Made by a program: the position numbers and the translations under genes
The notes under the pieces: generated by a model
Told to the model about the DNA's origin: nothing
The model's input: only the letters and a program-made list of their open reading frames with translations
Database searches by the model: none
Shown: positions 1 through 6,564 of the stretch, piece by piece
Layout of the letters: each line of letters begins with the position of its first letter
How positions within the stretch are numbered: the stretch's first letter is position 1
Origin: Synergistales bacterium
GTDB taxonomy: Bacteria; Synergistota; Synergistia; Synergistales; Aminobacteriaceae
Assembly: GCA_025997935.1 (NCBI GenBank)
Contig: BNVG01000039.1
Location: forward strand, 1-15,528
Direction: 5' to 3'
DNA length: 15,528 nt

Positions 1-296
1 TTAGACCCGCGCCGATTCTCGTTTTCGACGACTCCCTATCCGCCGTGGACGCCGACACCGACGCCAAAATCAGAACCGCCCTCAAAGAACGCCTCAAAGA
101 TGTGACGGCCATAATAATCTCGCACAGGATAGCCTCGCTGTCCGAGGCGGACATGATAGTGGTTCTGGAAAACGGACGCGTGGTTGAAACGGGCACGCCG
201 ACGGAACTGCTGCGCTCAGGCGGGGTTTATCGCAGGGTCAGCGATTTGCAGAACGGAGGGGATGGAAAGTCTAACGATCTCGGAACGCCGCTTTGA
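1..296 (+). CDS. ABC exporter subunit, C-terminal end of nucleotide-binding domain (5' truncated by window)
   Basis: This is the last ~98 residues of an ATP-binding domain; the reading frame is open to the left window edge, so the start lies outside. It begins in the Walker B strand (ILVFDD), continues with the D-loop (SAVD), the H-loop (IIISHR) and the usual end of an exporter NBD (ENGRVVETGTPTELL, then YRRVSDLQ). The residue after the Walker B aspartate is D, not the catalytic E. In heterodimeric exporters such as BmrC/BmrD or TM287/TM288, this marks the half that forms the degenerate ATP site. The fragment is therefore probably one half of a heterodimeric multidrug or lipid-type exporter, with a partner to the left. 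The final ~15 residues are a low-complexity tail. The last 81 bases overlap the 3' end of the minus-strand regulator. The substrate cannot be inferred. Confidence 0.88.
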   Translation, partial: RPAPILVFDDSLSAVDADTDAKIRTALKERLKDVTAIIISHRIASLSEADMIVVLENGRVVETGTPTELLRSGGVYRRVSDLQNGGDGKSNDLGTPL

Positions 297-1394
297 AAGT
301 TTGTAGTAAATATAGATAATCATCAACGTGAATCGATCGCTGTCGTTGTGCAGCGGGTTTAGCCCAAAGAGTTTTTTTATTTGCTTTAGACGAAAAAGCG
401 CGGTGTTGCGGTGTATGAAAAGCGACCTCGCGGTAGAGGTTATCTCCATGTTGTTCAGGATCAGCTTCTCTACCGTCTCGGCGAGATGACTGTGCGAATC
501 TAATAGACGGCAATATTTTCCTAAAAAATGATCGAGAACGTCAGGCGGAATACGCGAGATTTCCGATTCAAGCGTGTAATCCTGAATGAAACTGATCTCC
601 TGATCCCGCCCGAATATTCTCGCGTACCTGAGCGCCGACCGCGCCTCGGCCAAGCTGCTCCCGTATTCGCCGATGTTCCCCGGCGGATTGCCGACGCCGA
701 TTGTAACCGAAACGCGACAGCGGTTCAAAATAAATTTACAAAGATCTGAAAGATATTTATAAAGCTGCTTCCTTATCGGCCTGACGCCGCTCTCCAATTT
801 TTTGCACAGCACAATTTGGTCGCTCGATAGCTGCGCGATGATGTCTTGACGGGAAAAACCCTCGTATGCGCTTATAGCGTACAGGACTGAACGCGGAACG
901 CTTTCTTTCAGGGCGTCGGTCGCCTCGCGCGTTTTTATATCGATTACGCATACGGCTCTCGGCAACGTCAGATCATAGCCCAAATCTAACCCCGAAAGCG
1001 CTATATACGCGATATTCTCCGGCGTCACGGTAAAAAACATGCGATTAGCAAGAAAGGAATAATTATCCTGAGTGAGGTTTATTCTTTGGACAAGCGCCTC
1101 TCGCTCCTCAACGATACCGATAACCCCCCGCGCCATCTGTCTCAGGGAAAAATCAGTCCGGGCCGGGTCGTCCGAGACCAGCTCCATATACAAAGTCCAT
1201 TCTCTCGAAACGGGCTCCCATACGCGCAATATGTTCCGAGCCTCGTGAGACGACTCGCTTTTTGGGGCCGCGTCCCGCGCCCTCCCCTCTCTGACGAAGG
1301 TCAACTGCCGATTATCGTCAAAAATTCTGACGTCGGCCGCCGGAAATATCTCAGCCATAGCGGCGAATACCTGTTCAACGTATTCTTTGCGCAT
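216..1394 (-). CDS. PucR/CdaR-family transcriptional regulator (stand-alone)
   Basis: A 392-residue DNA-binding regulator. The ATG at 1394 is chosen because AAAAGGAG lies just upstream; the reading frame extends 20 codons further but only into the preceding gene. Residues 1-110 form an N-terminal region without a recognised ligand domain. Residues ~145-265 match the degenerate GGDEF-like domain (GGDEF_2) of CdaR/PucR proteins. Residues ~305-365 are the C-terminal HTH_30 helix-turn-helix, with the family signature TARSLFIHRNTALFRLKQIK followed by a segment like NPLHNDSDR. It lies downstream of the DctP-fused regulator, overlaps it by 20 bases in another frame, and shares its N-terminal and middle architecture, so the two are probably co-transcribed paralogues. 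It has no sensor domain of its own. A likely target is the divergent TRAP operon. Its C-terminal ~20 residues run antiparallel into the ABC exporter gene. Confidence 0.88.
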   Translation of the reverse strand: MRKEYVEQVFAAMAEIFPAADVRIFDDNRQLTFVREGRARDAAPKSESSHEARNILRVWEPVSREWTLYMELVSDDPARTDFSLRQMARGVIGIVEEREALVQRINLTQDNYSFLANRMFFTVTPENIAYIALSGLDLGYDLTLPRAVCVIDIKTREATDALKESVPRSVLYAISAYEGFSRQDIIAQLSSDQIVLCKKLESGVRPIRKQLYKYLSDLCKFILNRCRVSVTIGVGNPPGNIGEYGSSLAEARSALRYARIFGRDQEISFIQDYTLESEISRIPPDVLDHFLGKYCRLLDSHSHLAETVEKLILNNMEITSTARSLFIHRNTALFRLKQIKKLFGLNPLHNDSDRFTLMIIYIYYKLSKRRSEIVRLSIPSVLQIADPAINPA

Positions 1395-3489
1395 GATGTC
1401 TCCTTTTAATCTGTTCGATGTCGTCCAACATCTCAGGAAATTGAAACTGATCATACAACGGCTTGGCCGACTGTTTCCATAAGTCCATAGGCTGCTCTGA
1501 GAGCGGAAATATCTTGACGCCGTAAGATTCGATAAGCCGTTTGCAGTTCTCGTTCATCCTGTCTAACTCTCCGCGCTGCCAGATGGTCGCCTCTTTTGCG
1601 GATTGGATAATGACGTTTCTCTGGGCTTCTGAAAGTTTTTGCCACGTGGCTTGAGTTGTGAGGAGCGCCGCGATGCTGAAAGAGAGGCTTATCTCGCTGA
1701 CGACGCTCTGACATTCATAAAATTTCATGCCGAGGAAGTTTGAATAGGGGTTTTCCTGCCCGTCGACCAATCTTTGCTTGAGCGAGGTGTAAACGTCGCT
1801 GTAATCTATTTTAATGGGGACGGCCCCCACAAGCCTGAAATAGGCCTCCATGATGTCCTTGTTCATAATGCGGATTTTAAGCCCTTTAAGATCGCCCGGA
1901 TGACGGATAAACCTGTCCTTAGTGGAAATATGCCGAAAGCCGGTCGACCAGAAACAGAGTCCGATTAGGCTATACGAGCGCAGGTCGTCGACGAAACTCT
2001 GGCCCGCTTTGCCGTCCAGCACGGCGTAGGCCTCCTCCGGGGAGTCAAATAGAAATGGAAGATCCAGAACAGCGATTCTTCCGCCGGTATAGGGAATGAG
2101 CGTGTTGGTGTCGCAAAAAATAATGTCTATCGAGCCGCTTTTGAGGATGTCGAGGAGCATCCGGTTGTTGCCGGAGTGCGAGATGGTGTGGACGTCCAAC
2201 GCTATCGAGTTATTGCTGTACTGCGCGACAATTTCTGAAAATTTCCGGCAGCCCGCGTGCAGCGCGCTTCCTTCCTGTATGATTATACCGGCGTGCAGCA
2301 GGGTTTTTCTGTTGTGATAAAGCGCGTATTGACGTATCTCCAATCTGTCCCTGTCGTTATTCAGCGGGTCGATTTCGAGTAATTCCTTGAGTTTGGCGTA
2401 GCGCTGCATGGCCGTGTTTCGGTGGATGCCTAAATCATCCGCGGCGCGTTTTGGGCTGCTGTTGTTCTTGGACAAGGCTATAAGCGTTTCGAGGGTGGCC
2501 GGACTGTCATGCAGTTTTTGCGAATAACCCTCAAATTTTTCAGCCATGTAGCCGTTATCCAAAAGAGAAGAAAAATATTCAAACAGATGACGATTCACAA
2601 AAATTAAAGAGGCGCCCTGTTCGAGGAATGAAAAATTTGACATGACAAATTTTGACTCGGCGTAGCTGGAGCGCAGCCCGGACATATTCCCATAAGCGCT
2701 TCCCGCTCCGGCAATCAAATGAAGACCGCAGGTCGTCAGCAAGTCGTCTATTATTGAGCAGGCAAAACCGGTCAGGTTTTTTTCGATATGCTCCTCCAAG
2801 CCGATGGTTTTAAACACCACGAAACGCTCTATGTCCAAAATGCCGAAGATATCCTCTTCGGAAAATCCGGGGGCGTTTGCCAACGCGCGGCGCAAATGCT
2901 TCTTCACGCGATCTTCTCTGAAATTACCCGGAACAGGTTTCCTTCTGTCGATTTCAAACAGAACGGAAGCGCGTGTAAGCGACGGGTTATATTTTAGTTG
3001 AAGCGCCATAGAGGCGATGTTTTCCTCGTTCTTTTCGTTAATGGCGGTCAGCTGGTTTATAAAATAGAGCCTCTCGCTGAAATCGCTTTCAAATCTCTCG
3101 CGAAGCTCTCTTTGCCCTATCGAGAGGTCGAGCAGCGCTCTGATATAGGGCAGCGCGCTCTCGGGCGGGTTTGGGGTAAACAACAAACAGCAGATTGTAA
3201 GCTCCCCGCTGCTGTAATACTCAAGGGTTACGCCGCTATCCGCGGCAACCCCAACGGGATCGATGTTCTCTTTGCAGCGCAAAAAAAGCCGGTGAGCAGT
3301 GAGCGATTCGTCGGGGTTGGTGCATCCGAGCTGCCCTCCAGACGAGTCGAACAGAGCTACTGTGAAGGGAAAGGCCGATTTTATATAGGCAAGACATTGA
3401 TTGCACGAGACGTCGTCTGGATACATGAGCGAATCAGGCCCCCCCAGAGTTTTACGCAATTTAGAAAATCTTATGTGCCCTACGCACAA
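1375..3489 (-). CDS. PucR/CdaR-type regulator fused to a TRAP solute-binding (DctP) domain
   Basis: A continuous 704-residue reading frame with two halves. Residues ~22-390 are a PucR/CdaR-type regulator: N-terminal region, GGDEF-like domain (~165-285) and HTH_30 (~333-390, core LGIHRNTAMQRYAKLKELL). Residues ~395-695 are a complete DctP-family fold aligning along its length with the divergent TRAP binding protein. Shared landmarks are LDLPFLF (475-481), GFRH with R519, KGLKIR with R540, DVYTSL (565-570) and QENP (578-581). R540 is the position of the carboxylate-binding arginine in TRAP receptors. There is no signal peptide or membrane helix, so the receptor domain should be cytoplasmic. I infer a one-component sensor of the imported solute controlling the TRAP operon. 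The start chosen is TTG at 3489, preceded by GGAGTGA six bases upstream; the ATG at 3426 (683 residues) fits the paralogue's N-terminus better and is a real alternative. It overlaps the next regulator by 20 bases. Confidence 0.9.
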   Translation of the reverse strand: MCVGHIRFSKLRKTLGGPDSLMYPDDVSCNQCLAYIKSAFPFTVALFDSSGGQLGCTNPDESLTAHRLFLRCKENIDPVGVAADSGVTLEYYSSGELTICCLLFTPNPPESALPYIRALLDLSIGQRELRERFESDFSERLYFINQLTAINEKNEENIASMALQLKYNPSLTRASVLFEIDRRKPVPGNFREDRVKKHLRRALANAPGFSEEDIFGILDIERFVVFKTIGLEEHIEKNLTGFACSIIDDLLTTCGLHLIAGAGSAYGNMSGLRSSYAESKFVMSNFSFLEQGASLIFVNRHLFEYFSSLLDNGYMAEKFEGYSQKLHDSPATLETLIALSKNNSSPKRAADDLGIHRNTAMQRYAKLKELLEIDPLNNDRDRLEIRQYALYHNRKTLLHAGIIIQEGSALHAGCRKFSEIVAQYSNNSIALDVHTISHSGNNRMLLDILKSGSIDIIFCDTNTLIPYTGGRIAVLDLPFLFDSPEEAYAVLDGKAGQSFVDDLRSYSLIGLCFWSTGFRHISTKDRFIRHPGDLKGLKIRIMNKDIMEAYFRLVGAVPIKIDYSDVYTSLKQRLVDGQENPYSNFLGMKFYECQSVVSEISLSFSIAALLTTQATWQKLSEAQRNVIIQSAKEATIWQRGELDRMNENCKRLIESYGVKIFPLSEQPMDLWKQSAKPLYDQFQFPEMLDDIEQIKRRHHAQRIR

Positions 3490-3503
3490 ATGCTATCACT
3501 CCG

Positions 3504-3526
3504 GTTATGTTATTACAATACATAAC
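3504..3526. promoter_or_regulatory. Inverted repeat, candidate operator of the divergent regulator/TRAP region
   Basis: A perfect 7-bp inverted repeat, GTTATGT at 3504-3510 and ACATAAC at 3520-3526, separated by nine AT-rich bases. It lies immediately upstream of the Shine-Dalgarno of the fused regulator. The inner pentamer TATGT/ACATA recurs at 3536-3540 and 3581-3585, so the region holds four half-sites. This is a reasonable binding site for a dimeric HTH regulator, most simply the product of the adjacent gene. No binding consensus for this protein is known to me, so function is inference. Confidence 0.4.
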
Positions 3527-3586
3527 TCGTATTTATATGTACTTAAAGCACAATTTTTCGCTAAAATTATTGACAGCCAGACATAT

Positions 3587-3614
3587 TTCACCGCAGCGGG
3601 GCAGTCGCTATACT
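3587..3614 (+). promoter_or_regulatory. Putative sigma-70 promoter of the TRAP operon
   Basis: TATACT at 3609-3614 is a good -10 element. TTCACC at 3587-3592 is a moderate -35 (four of six consensus positions) at 16-bp spacing. Transcription would begin near 3621 and give a leader of about 60 bases before the binding-protein ATG. An ACATA half-site at 3581-3585 sits directly upstream of the -35, where an activator could contact polymerase. A perfect TTGACA at 3570-3575 is too far from this -10 to be its partner. Confidence 0.4.
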
Positions 3615-3679
3615 TCTTAAAAGAAACGGTTTAACGGCAACAAAAGGAACAAAAAATTATATGAAAGCGGGGAATTACA

Positions 3680-4675
3680 ATGAAGAGAAAGTTTCTACTG
3701 CTGTCGGTACTTGTGTTGAGCGTGGCGCTGTTGGGTCGTGGCGAGGCATCTGACGTTAAGGTCATAAAGTACGCCAACGTCGGGGCGGCCGATACTGCCG
3801 GTAATCTTGTCGCTTTGGAGATGATCGACTATCTCGAAAAAATTTCCGGCGGCAAAATGAGGCTCGAACTCTACGCCAACTCCGCTCTCGGCAACAACCG
3901 TGAAATAGTGGAGGGCATACAGCTCGGCTCTATCGAGATGGCGACCCCATCTACGGCGATTTTGGGTGGGTTCACCAACTCCGCGTTAGTGTTCGATCTC
4001 CCTTATTTATTCAAGAGCTATGAATCGGCCGCGGACGTGCTCGGCGGCGATACGGGCAAGTCGATTCTCGCTGAATTAGAAAGCTCTGGAATCATGGGTA
4101 TGGGATGGTCGGTCAACGGCTGGCGTCACCTGACCGCCAACAAGCCAATTCATCACCCCTCAGAGATGAAGGGTCTCAAGATTCGCGTCATGGAGACGCA
4201 GATGCACATCGACCACTTCAACGCCATTGGAGCTTCAGCGATCCCCATGTCATTTTCAGAGGTATACACGTCGCTGCAGCAGGGCGTCATAGACTGCCAG
4301 GAGAACCCCTTCATCACGGGAACGGGAGCGAAGCTCGAAGAGGTTCAAAAATATTGGATGAAGACGGGACATATCTTCGACGCCTCGCCGGTTTTAGTCT
4401 CCAAGGTCTTCTGGGACGGGCTCAACGACGAGGAGAAGGGCTGGGTGCGGGACTTGGTGGATACCTACATACCGGTGCTTTGGGAGCGCTGCCGCGAGGC
4501 CGAGCAGAAGATAGAGGACAGACTCCGCAACAACGGCTTCAACGTCATAGTCGAGCTGAGCCCGAGCGAGAAGGCCGAGTTTCGCGCGGCCGCCCAGCCG
4601 GTGTACGACAAGTACAGGAACCAAATCGGCGGCGACCTTATAGACAAGATAGAAAAAGCGCAGGAAAAATATTAG
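3680..4675 (+). CDS. dctP: TRAP transporter periplasmic solute-binding protein (DctP family)
   Basis: A 331-residue extracytoplasmic receptor that captures the solute and delivers it to the DctQM permease. Residues 1-23 are a Sec signal peptide (basic MKRK, hydrophobic core, probable cleavage after GEA). There is no lipobox cysteine, so the mature protein is soluble in a periplasm. The DctP domain spans ~27-328, with FDLPYLF (105-111), GWRH with R149, KGLKIR with R169 (the position that usually forms a salt bridge to the ligand carboxylate), SEVYTSL (193-199) and QENP (207-210). The ligand is therefore probably an organic or sugar acid, but the sequence does not say which. The ATG at 3680 follows GGGGA. 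It is the first gene of an operon with DctQ, DctM and a hydrolase, divergent from a regulator that carries a homologous DctP domain. Confidence 0.95.
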   Translation: MKRKFLLLSVLVLSVALLGRGEASDVKVIKYANVGAADTAGNLVALEMIDYLEKISGGKMRLELYANSALGNNREIVEGIQLGSIEMATPSTAILGGFTNSALVFDLPYLFKSYESAADVLGGDTGKSILAELESSGIMGMGWSVNGWRHLTANKPIHHPSEMKGLKIRVMETQMHIDHFNAIGASAIPMSFSEVYTSLQQGVIDCQENPFITGTGAKLEEVQKYWMKTGHIFDASPVLVSKVFWDGLNDEEKGWVRDLVDTYIPVLWERCREAEQKIEDRLRNNGFNVIVELSPSEKAEFRAAAQPVYDKYRNQIGGDLIDKIEKAQEKY

Positions 4676-4693
4676 CTTATTCGTCATTGCCCG

Positions 4694-4720
4694 GGGCGCC
4701 CTCGCGCCCTTAGGGCTTTT
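4694..4720 (+). promoter_or_regulatory. GC-rich hairpins between binding-protein and permease genes, possible attenuator
   Basis: The 61-base gap after the binding-protein stop contains two mutually exclusive small stems. One is GGGCG (4694-4698) with CGCCC (4705-4709). The other is GCCC (4706-4709) with GGGC (4713-4716), followed by four T. Such elements often let a binding protein be made in excess over its membrane partners by partial termination or 3'-end protection. The stems are short, so this is only suggestive. Confidence 0.25.
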
Positions 4721-4736
4721 GAAAGGGGATGAGCCT

Positions 4737-5258
4737 GTGGCCGATGATAAAAATGCGAAAAACGCTAAAACGCCCTTTTACAACAAGATAGAGCTTGCGA
4801 TAATAGTCGTCCTGTTTACCGCTATGGTCGCGATAACCTTTATGTCGGTGATATTGAGATATTTTTTCTCGTTCACCTTCTCTTGGGCGGAGCAGCTTAC
4901 GAGGGTGATGTACGTATGGATAACCTACGCCGGCGTGAGCTGGGCGGGCGGCCTCAACGTCCACCTGCGCGTGTACGCGCTTTGCGAGCTTTTGGGAAAG
5001 AGAATTGGGTATTGGATTTTCCTGTTCGGCGATATAGTCACCATAATCTTCGGCTTCTTTATGTCCTATAAGGTGTCCTACATTATGATGAACGCCCTGA
5101 AAAGGGGCCAGACTTTCCCGTCCATGTCCTGGTGTCCCGTATGGGTGATGTACCTCGCCGGCGTGCTTGGGCTTGCCGGCCTGTCGCTCAGAATAATCCA
5201 GTCCCGCGTCGTCATGTCGCGCGGCGGCAAAAACGCGCAAGTCGTTATGGAGGAATAG
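4737..5258 (+). CDS. dctQ: TRAP transporter small permease subunit (DctQ family)
   Basis: A 173-residue inner-membrane protein that joins DctM to form the TRAP permease, which uses a cation gradient for uptake. Four hydrophobic segments are visible at roughly residues 18-40, 50-72, 88-110 and 128-150. The second carries the family pattern (FSWAEQLTRVMYVWITYAG), with the conserved glutamate near a tryptophan. Size and topology are normal for DctQ. The start chosen is GTG at 4737, with AAAGGGG about eight bases upstream. A TTG at 4719 is in frame but lies before that ribosome-binding site and inside a possible hairpin. The stop is two bases before the DctM start, and the DctM ribosome-binding site lies within the end of this gene, so translation is probably coupled. 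Confidence 0.92.
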   Translation: MADDKNAKNAKTPFYNKIELAIIVVLFTAMVAITFMSVILRYFFSFTFSWAEQLTRVMYVWITYAGVSWAGGLNVHLRVYALCELLGKRIGYWIFLFGDIVTIIFGFFMSYKVSYIMMNALKRGQTFPSMSWCPVWVMYLAGVLGLAGLSLRIIQSRVVMSRGGKNAQVVMEE

Positions 5259-5260
5259 TC

Positions 5261-6547
5261 ATGCTTACTGTTCTGTTGGGGACGCTTTTTCCTCTGCTCT
5301 TTTTGTCTGTGCCTATAGCGATTTCGCTCTCCATATGCACCGTAGTGACCTTTTTTGTGTTCTTCCCGTCCAATCCCGTAGACTACATGCTCGCTCAGTC
5401 TATCGTATCAAGCATAGATTCCTTCCCGTTGATGGCCATACCGTTCTTCATGCTGGTGGGGTCGCTGATGGAGCGCACGGGGCTTGCGGGAAAACTCATA
5501 GACGCGGCGGAGGCGATAACGGGCGATACCCCCGGAGGGCTCGCAAGCGCGGGGATCGTAGCCTGCATGTTCTTCGCGGCTATCTCAGGCTCCGGGCCCG
5601 CCACCGCCGCGGCTATAGGCGGCCTGATAATACCGGCCATGATAGCGCAGGGCTACAGCCGGCCCTATTCGGGAGCGCTCATCGCGGGCGCCAGCATCAT
5701 CGGGCCTGTTATCCCTCCGAGCATCCTGATGATAATGTACAGCGTCACCATCGGCACATCGGTGACCACCATGTTCACGGCCGGATTCCTGCCCGGTTTC
5801 CTGATGGGGTTCGCGCTCATAGCCTATAACTACTTCTACTCCAAAAAGCGCAATTACAGGGGGAACAAACGGAGCGGGGAGAAAAAAGTTTCAGCGGTTC
5901 TGTTGGACGCGTCCTGGGCCATTATGATGCCGGTCATCGTACTTGGCGGCATATACACAGGCGTTTTTACGCCTACCGAATCCTCGGTGATAGGCGTCGT
6001 TTATTCCATAGCCGTTGGCGTCTTTGTATACCACAAGCTGACCTGGGCAAAATTCAAGGAGGCGCTGATAGACGCGGCCGTCACATCGGCGACCATTATG
6101 CTTCTGTTCGGCGGCGCCAACACGTTCGGCAGACTTCTCACAATCGGCAAGATTCCGCAGCAGGTCATAGAGATGATGACCAATCTGACCGACAATCGCA
6201 TTCTGATAATGATGATTATCAATTTTATCTTTTTGATAGCCGGAATGTTCATAGACGGCAACTCTATCGTGATTTTGTTCGCGCCCCTGTTTGTGCCGCT
6301 GGTCTTGAGTTTGGGTTTTGACGTCATTCACTTCGGAATAATCATGGTTATCAACTGCTGTGTCGGTATGCTCACGCCCCCGCTCGGCAGCAACCTGTTC
6401 ATAGGGCAGCGCATAGCGAACTGTTCGCTGGAATCGGTGTTGATGGAGTGCTTGCCAGTTATCGGAGTTCACATAATCGTTTTGATTATTTTGATATTGT
6501 TTCCGATCATCACGCTCTTTTTGCCGCGATTGTTTGGAATGATATAA
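5261..6547 (+). CDS. dctM: TRAP transporter large permease subunit (DctM family)
   Basis: A 428-residue polytopic membrane protein forming the translocation pathway of the TRAP transporter. The ATG at 5261 is preceded by GGAGGAA. The frame is open upstream, but that stretch is the wrong frame of dctQ. Many hydrophobic helices are visible along the whole length. Family landmarks are PFFMLVGSLMERTGLAGKL (about residues 67-86), the glycine-rich helix turn AAISGSGPATAAAIGG, and IIGPVIPPSI, repeated in the second half as CVGMLTPPLGSNL. This internal repeat is the inverted two-domain organisation expected of DctM. Together with the preceding binding protein and DctQ it makes a complete three-part TRAP system. 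The following hydrolase starts 17 bases after the stop and belongs to the same transcript. Confidence 0.95.
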   Translation: MLTVLLGTLFPLLFLSVPIAISLSICTVVTFFVFFPSNPVDYMLAQSIVSSIDSFPLMAIPFFMLVGSLMERTGLAGKLIDAAEAITGDTPGGLASAGIVACMFFAAISGSGPATAAAIGGLIIPAMIAQGYSRPYSGALIAGASIIGPVIPPSILMIMYSVTIGTSVTTMFTAGFLPGFLMGFALIAYNYFYSKKRNYRGNKRSGEKKVSAVLLDASWAIMMPVIVLGGIYTGVFTPTESSVIGVVYSIAVGVFVYHKLTWAKFKEALIDAAVTSATIMLLFGGANTFGRLLTIGKIPQQVIEMMTNLTDNRILIMMIINFIFLIAGMFIDGNSIVILFAPLFVPLVLSLGFDVIHFGIIMVINCCVGMLTPPLGSNLFIGQRIANCSLESVLMECLPVIGVHIIVLIILILFPIITLFLPRLFGMI

Positions 6548-6564
6548 GTAAGGGGGAAAGGTTT

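Noticed and set aside
1375..3489. The fused regulator as two genes joined by an assembly or sequencing error
   Set aside because: The frame runs without a stop through the junction, the DctP half has no start with a ribosome-binding site or signal peptide, and its stop overlaps the next gene in normal operon fashion.
3570..3575. Perfect TTGACA as the -35 of the TRAP promoter
   Set aside because: No -10-like sequence lies 16-18 bases downstream; the good TATACT is 33 bases away. The weaker TTCACC has correct spacing.
3661..3753. A short out-of-frame reading frame starting ATGAAAGCG just before the TRAP binding protein, a possible leader peptide
   Set aside because: It overlaps the signal-peptide coding region in another frame, has a poorly spaced ribosome-binding site and shows no regulatory codon run. 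It is more likely chance.
5132..5260. N-terminal extension of DctM by 43 residues
   Set aside because: The extension is an arginine-rich wrong-frame reading of dctQ. ATG at 5261 has GGAGG upstream and gives the usual DctM length.
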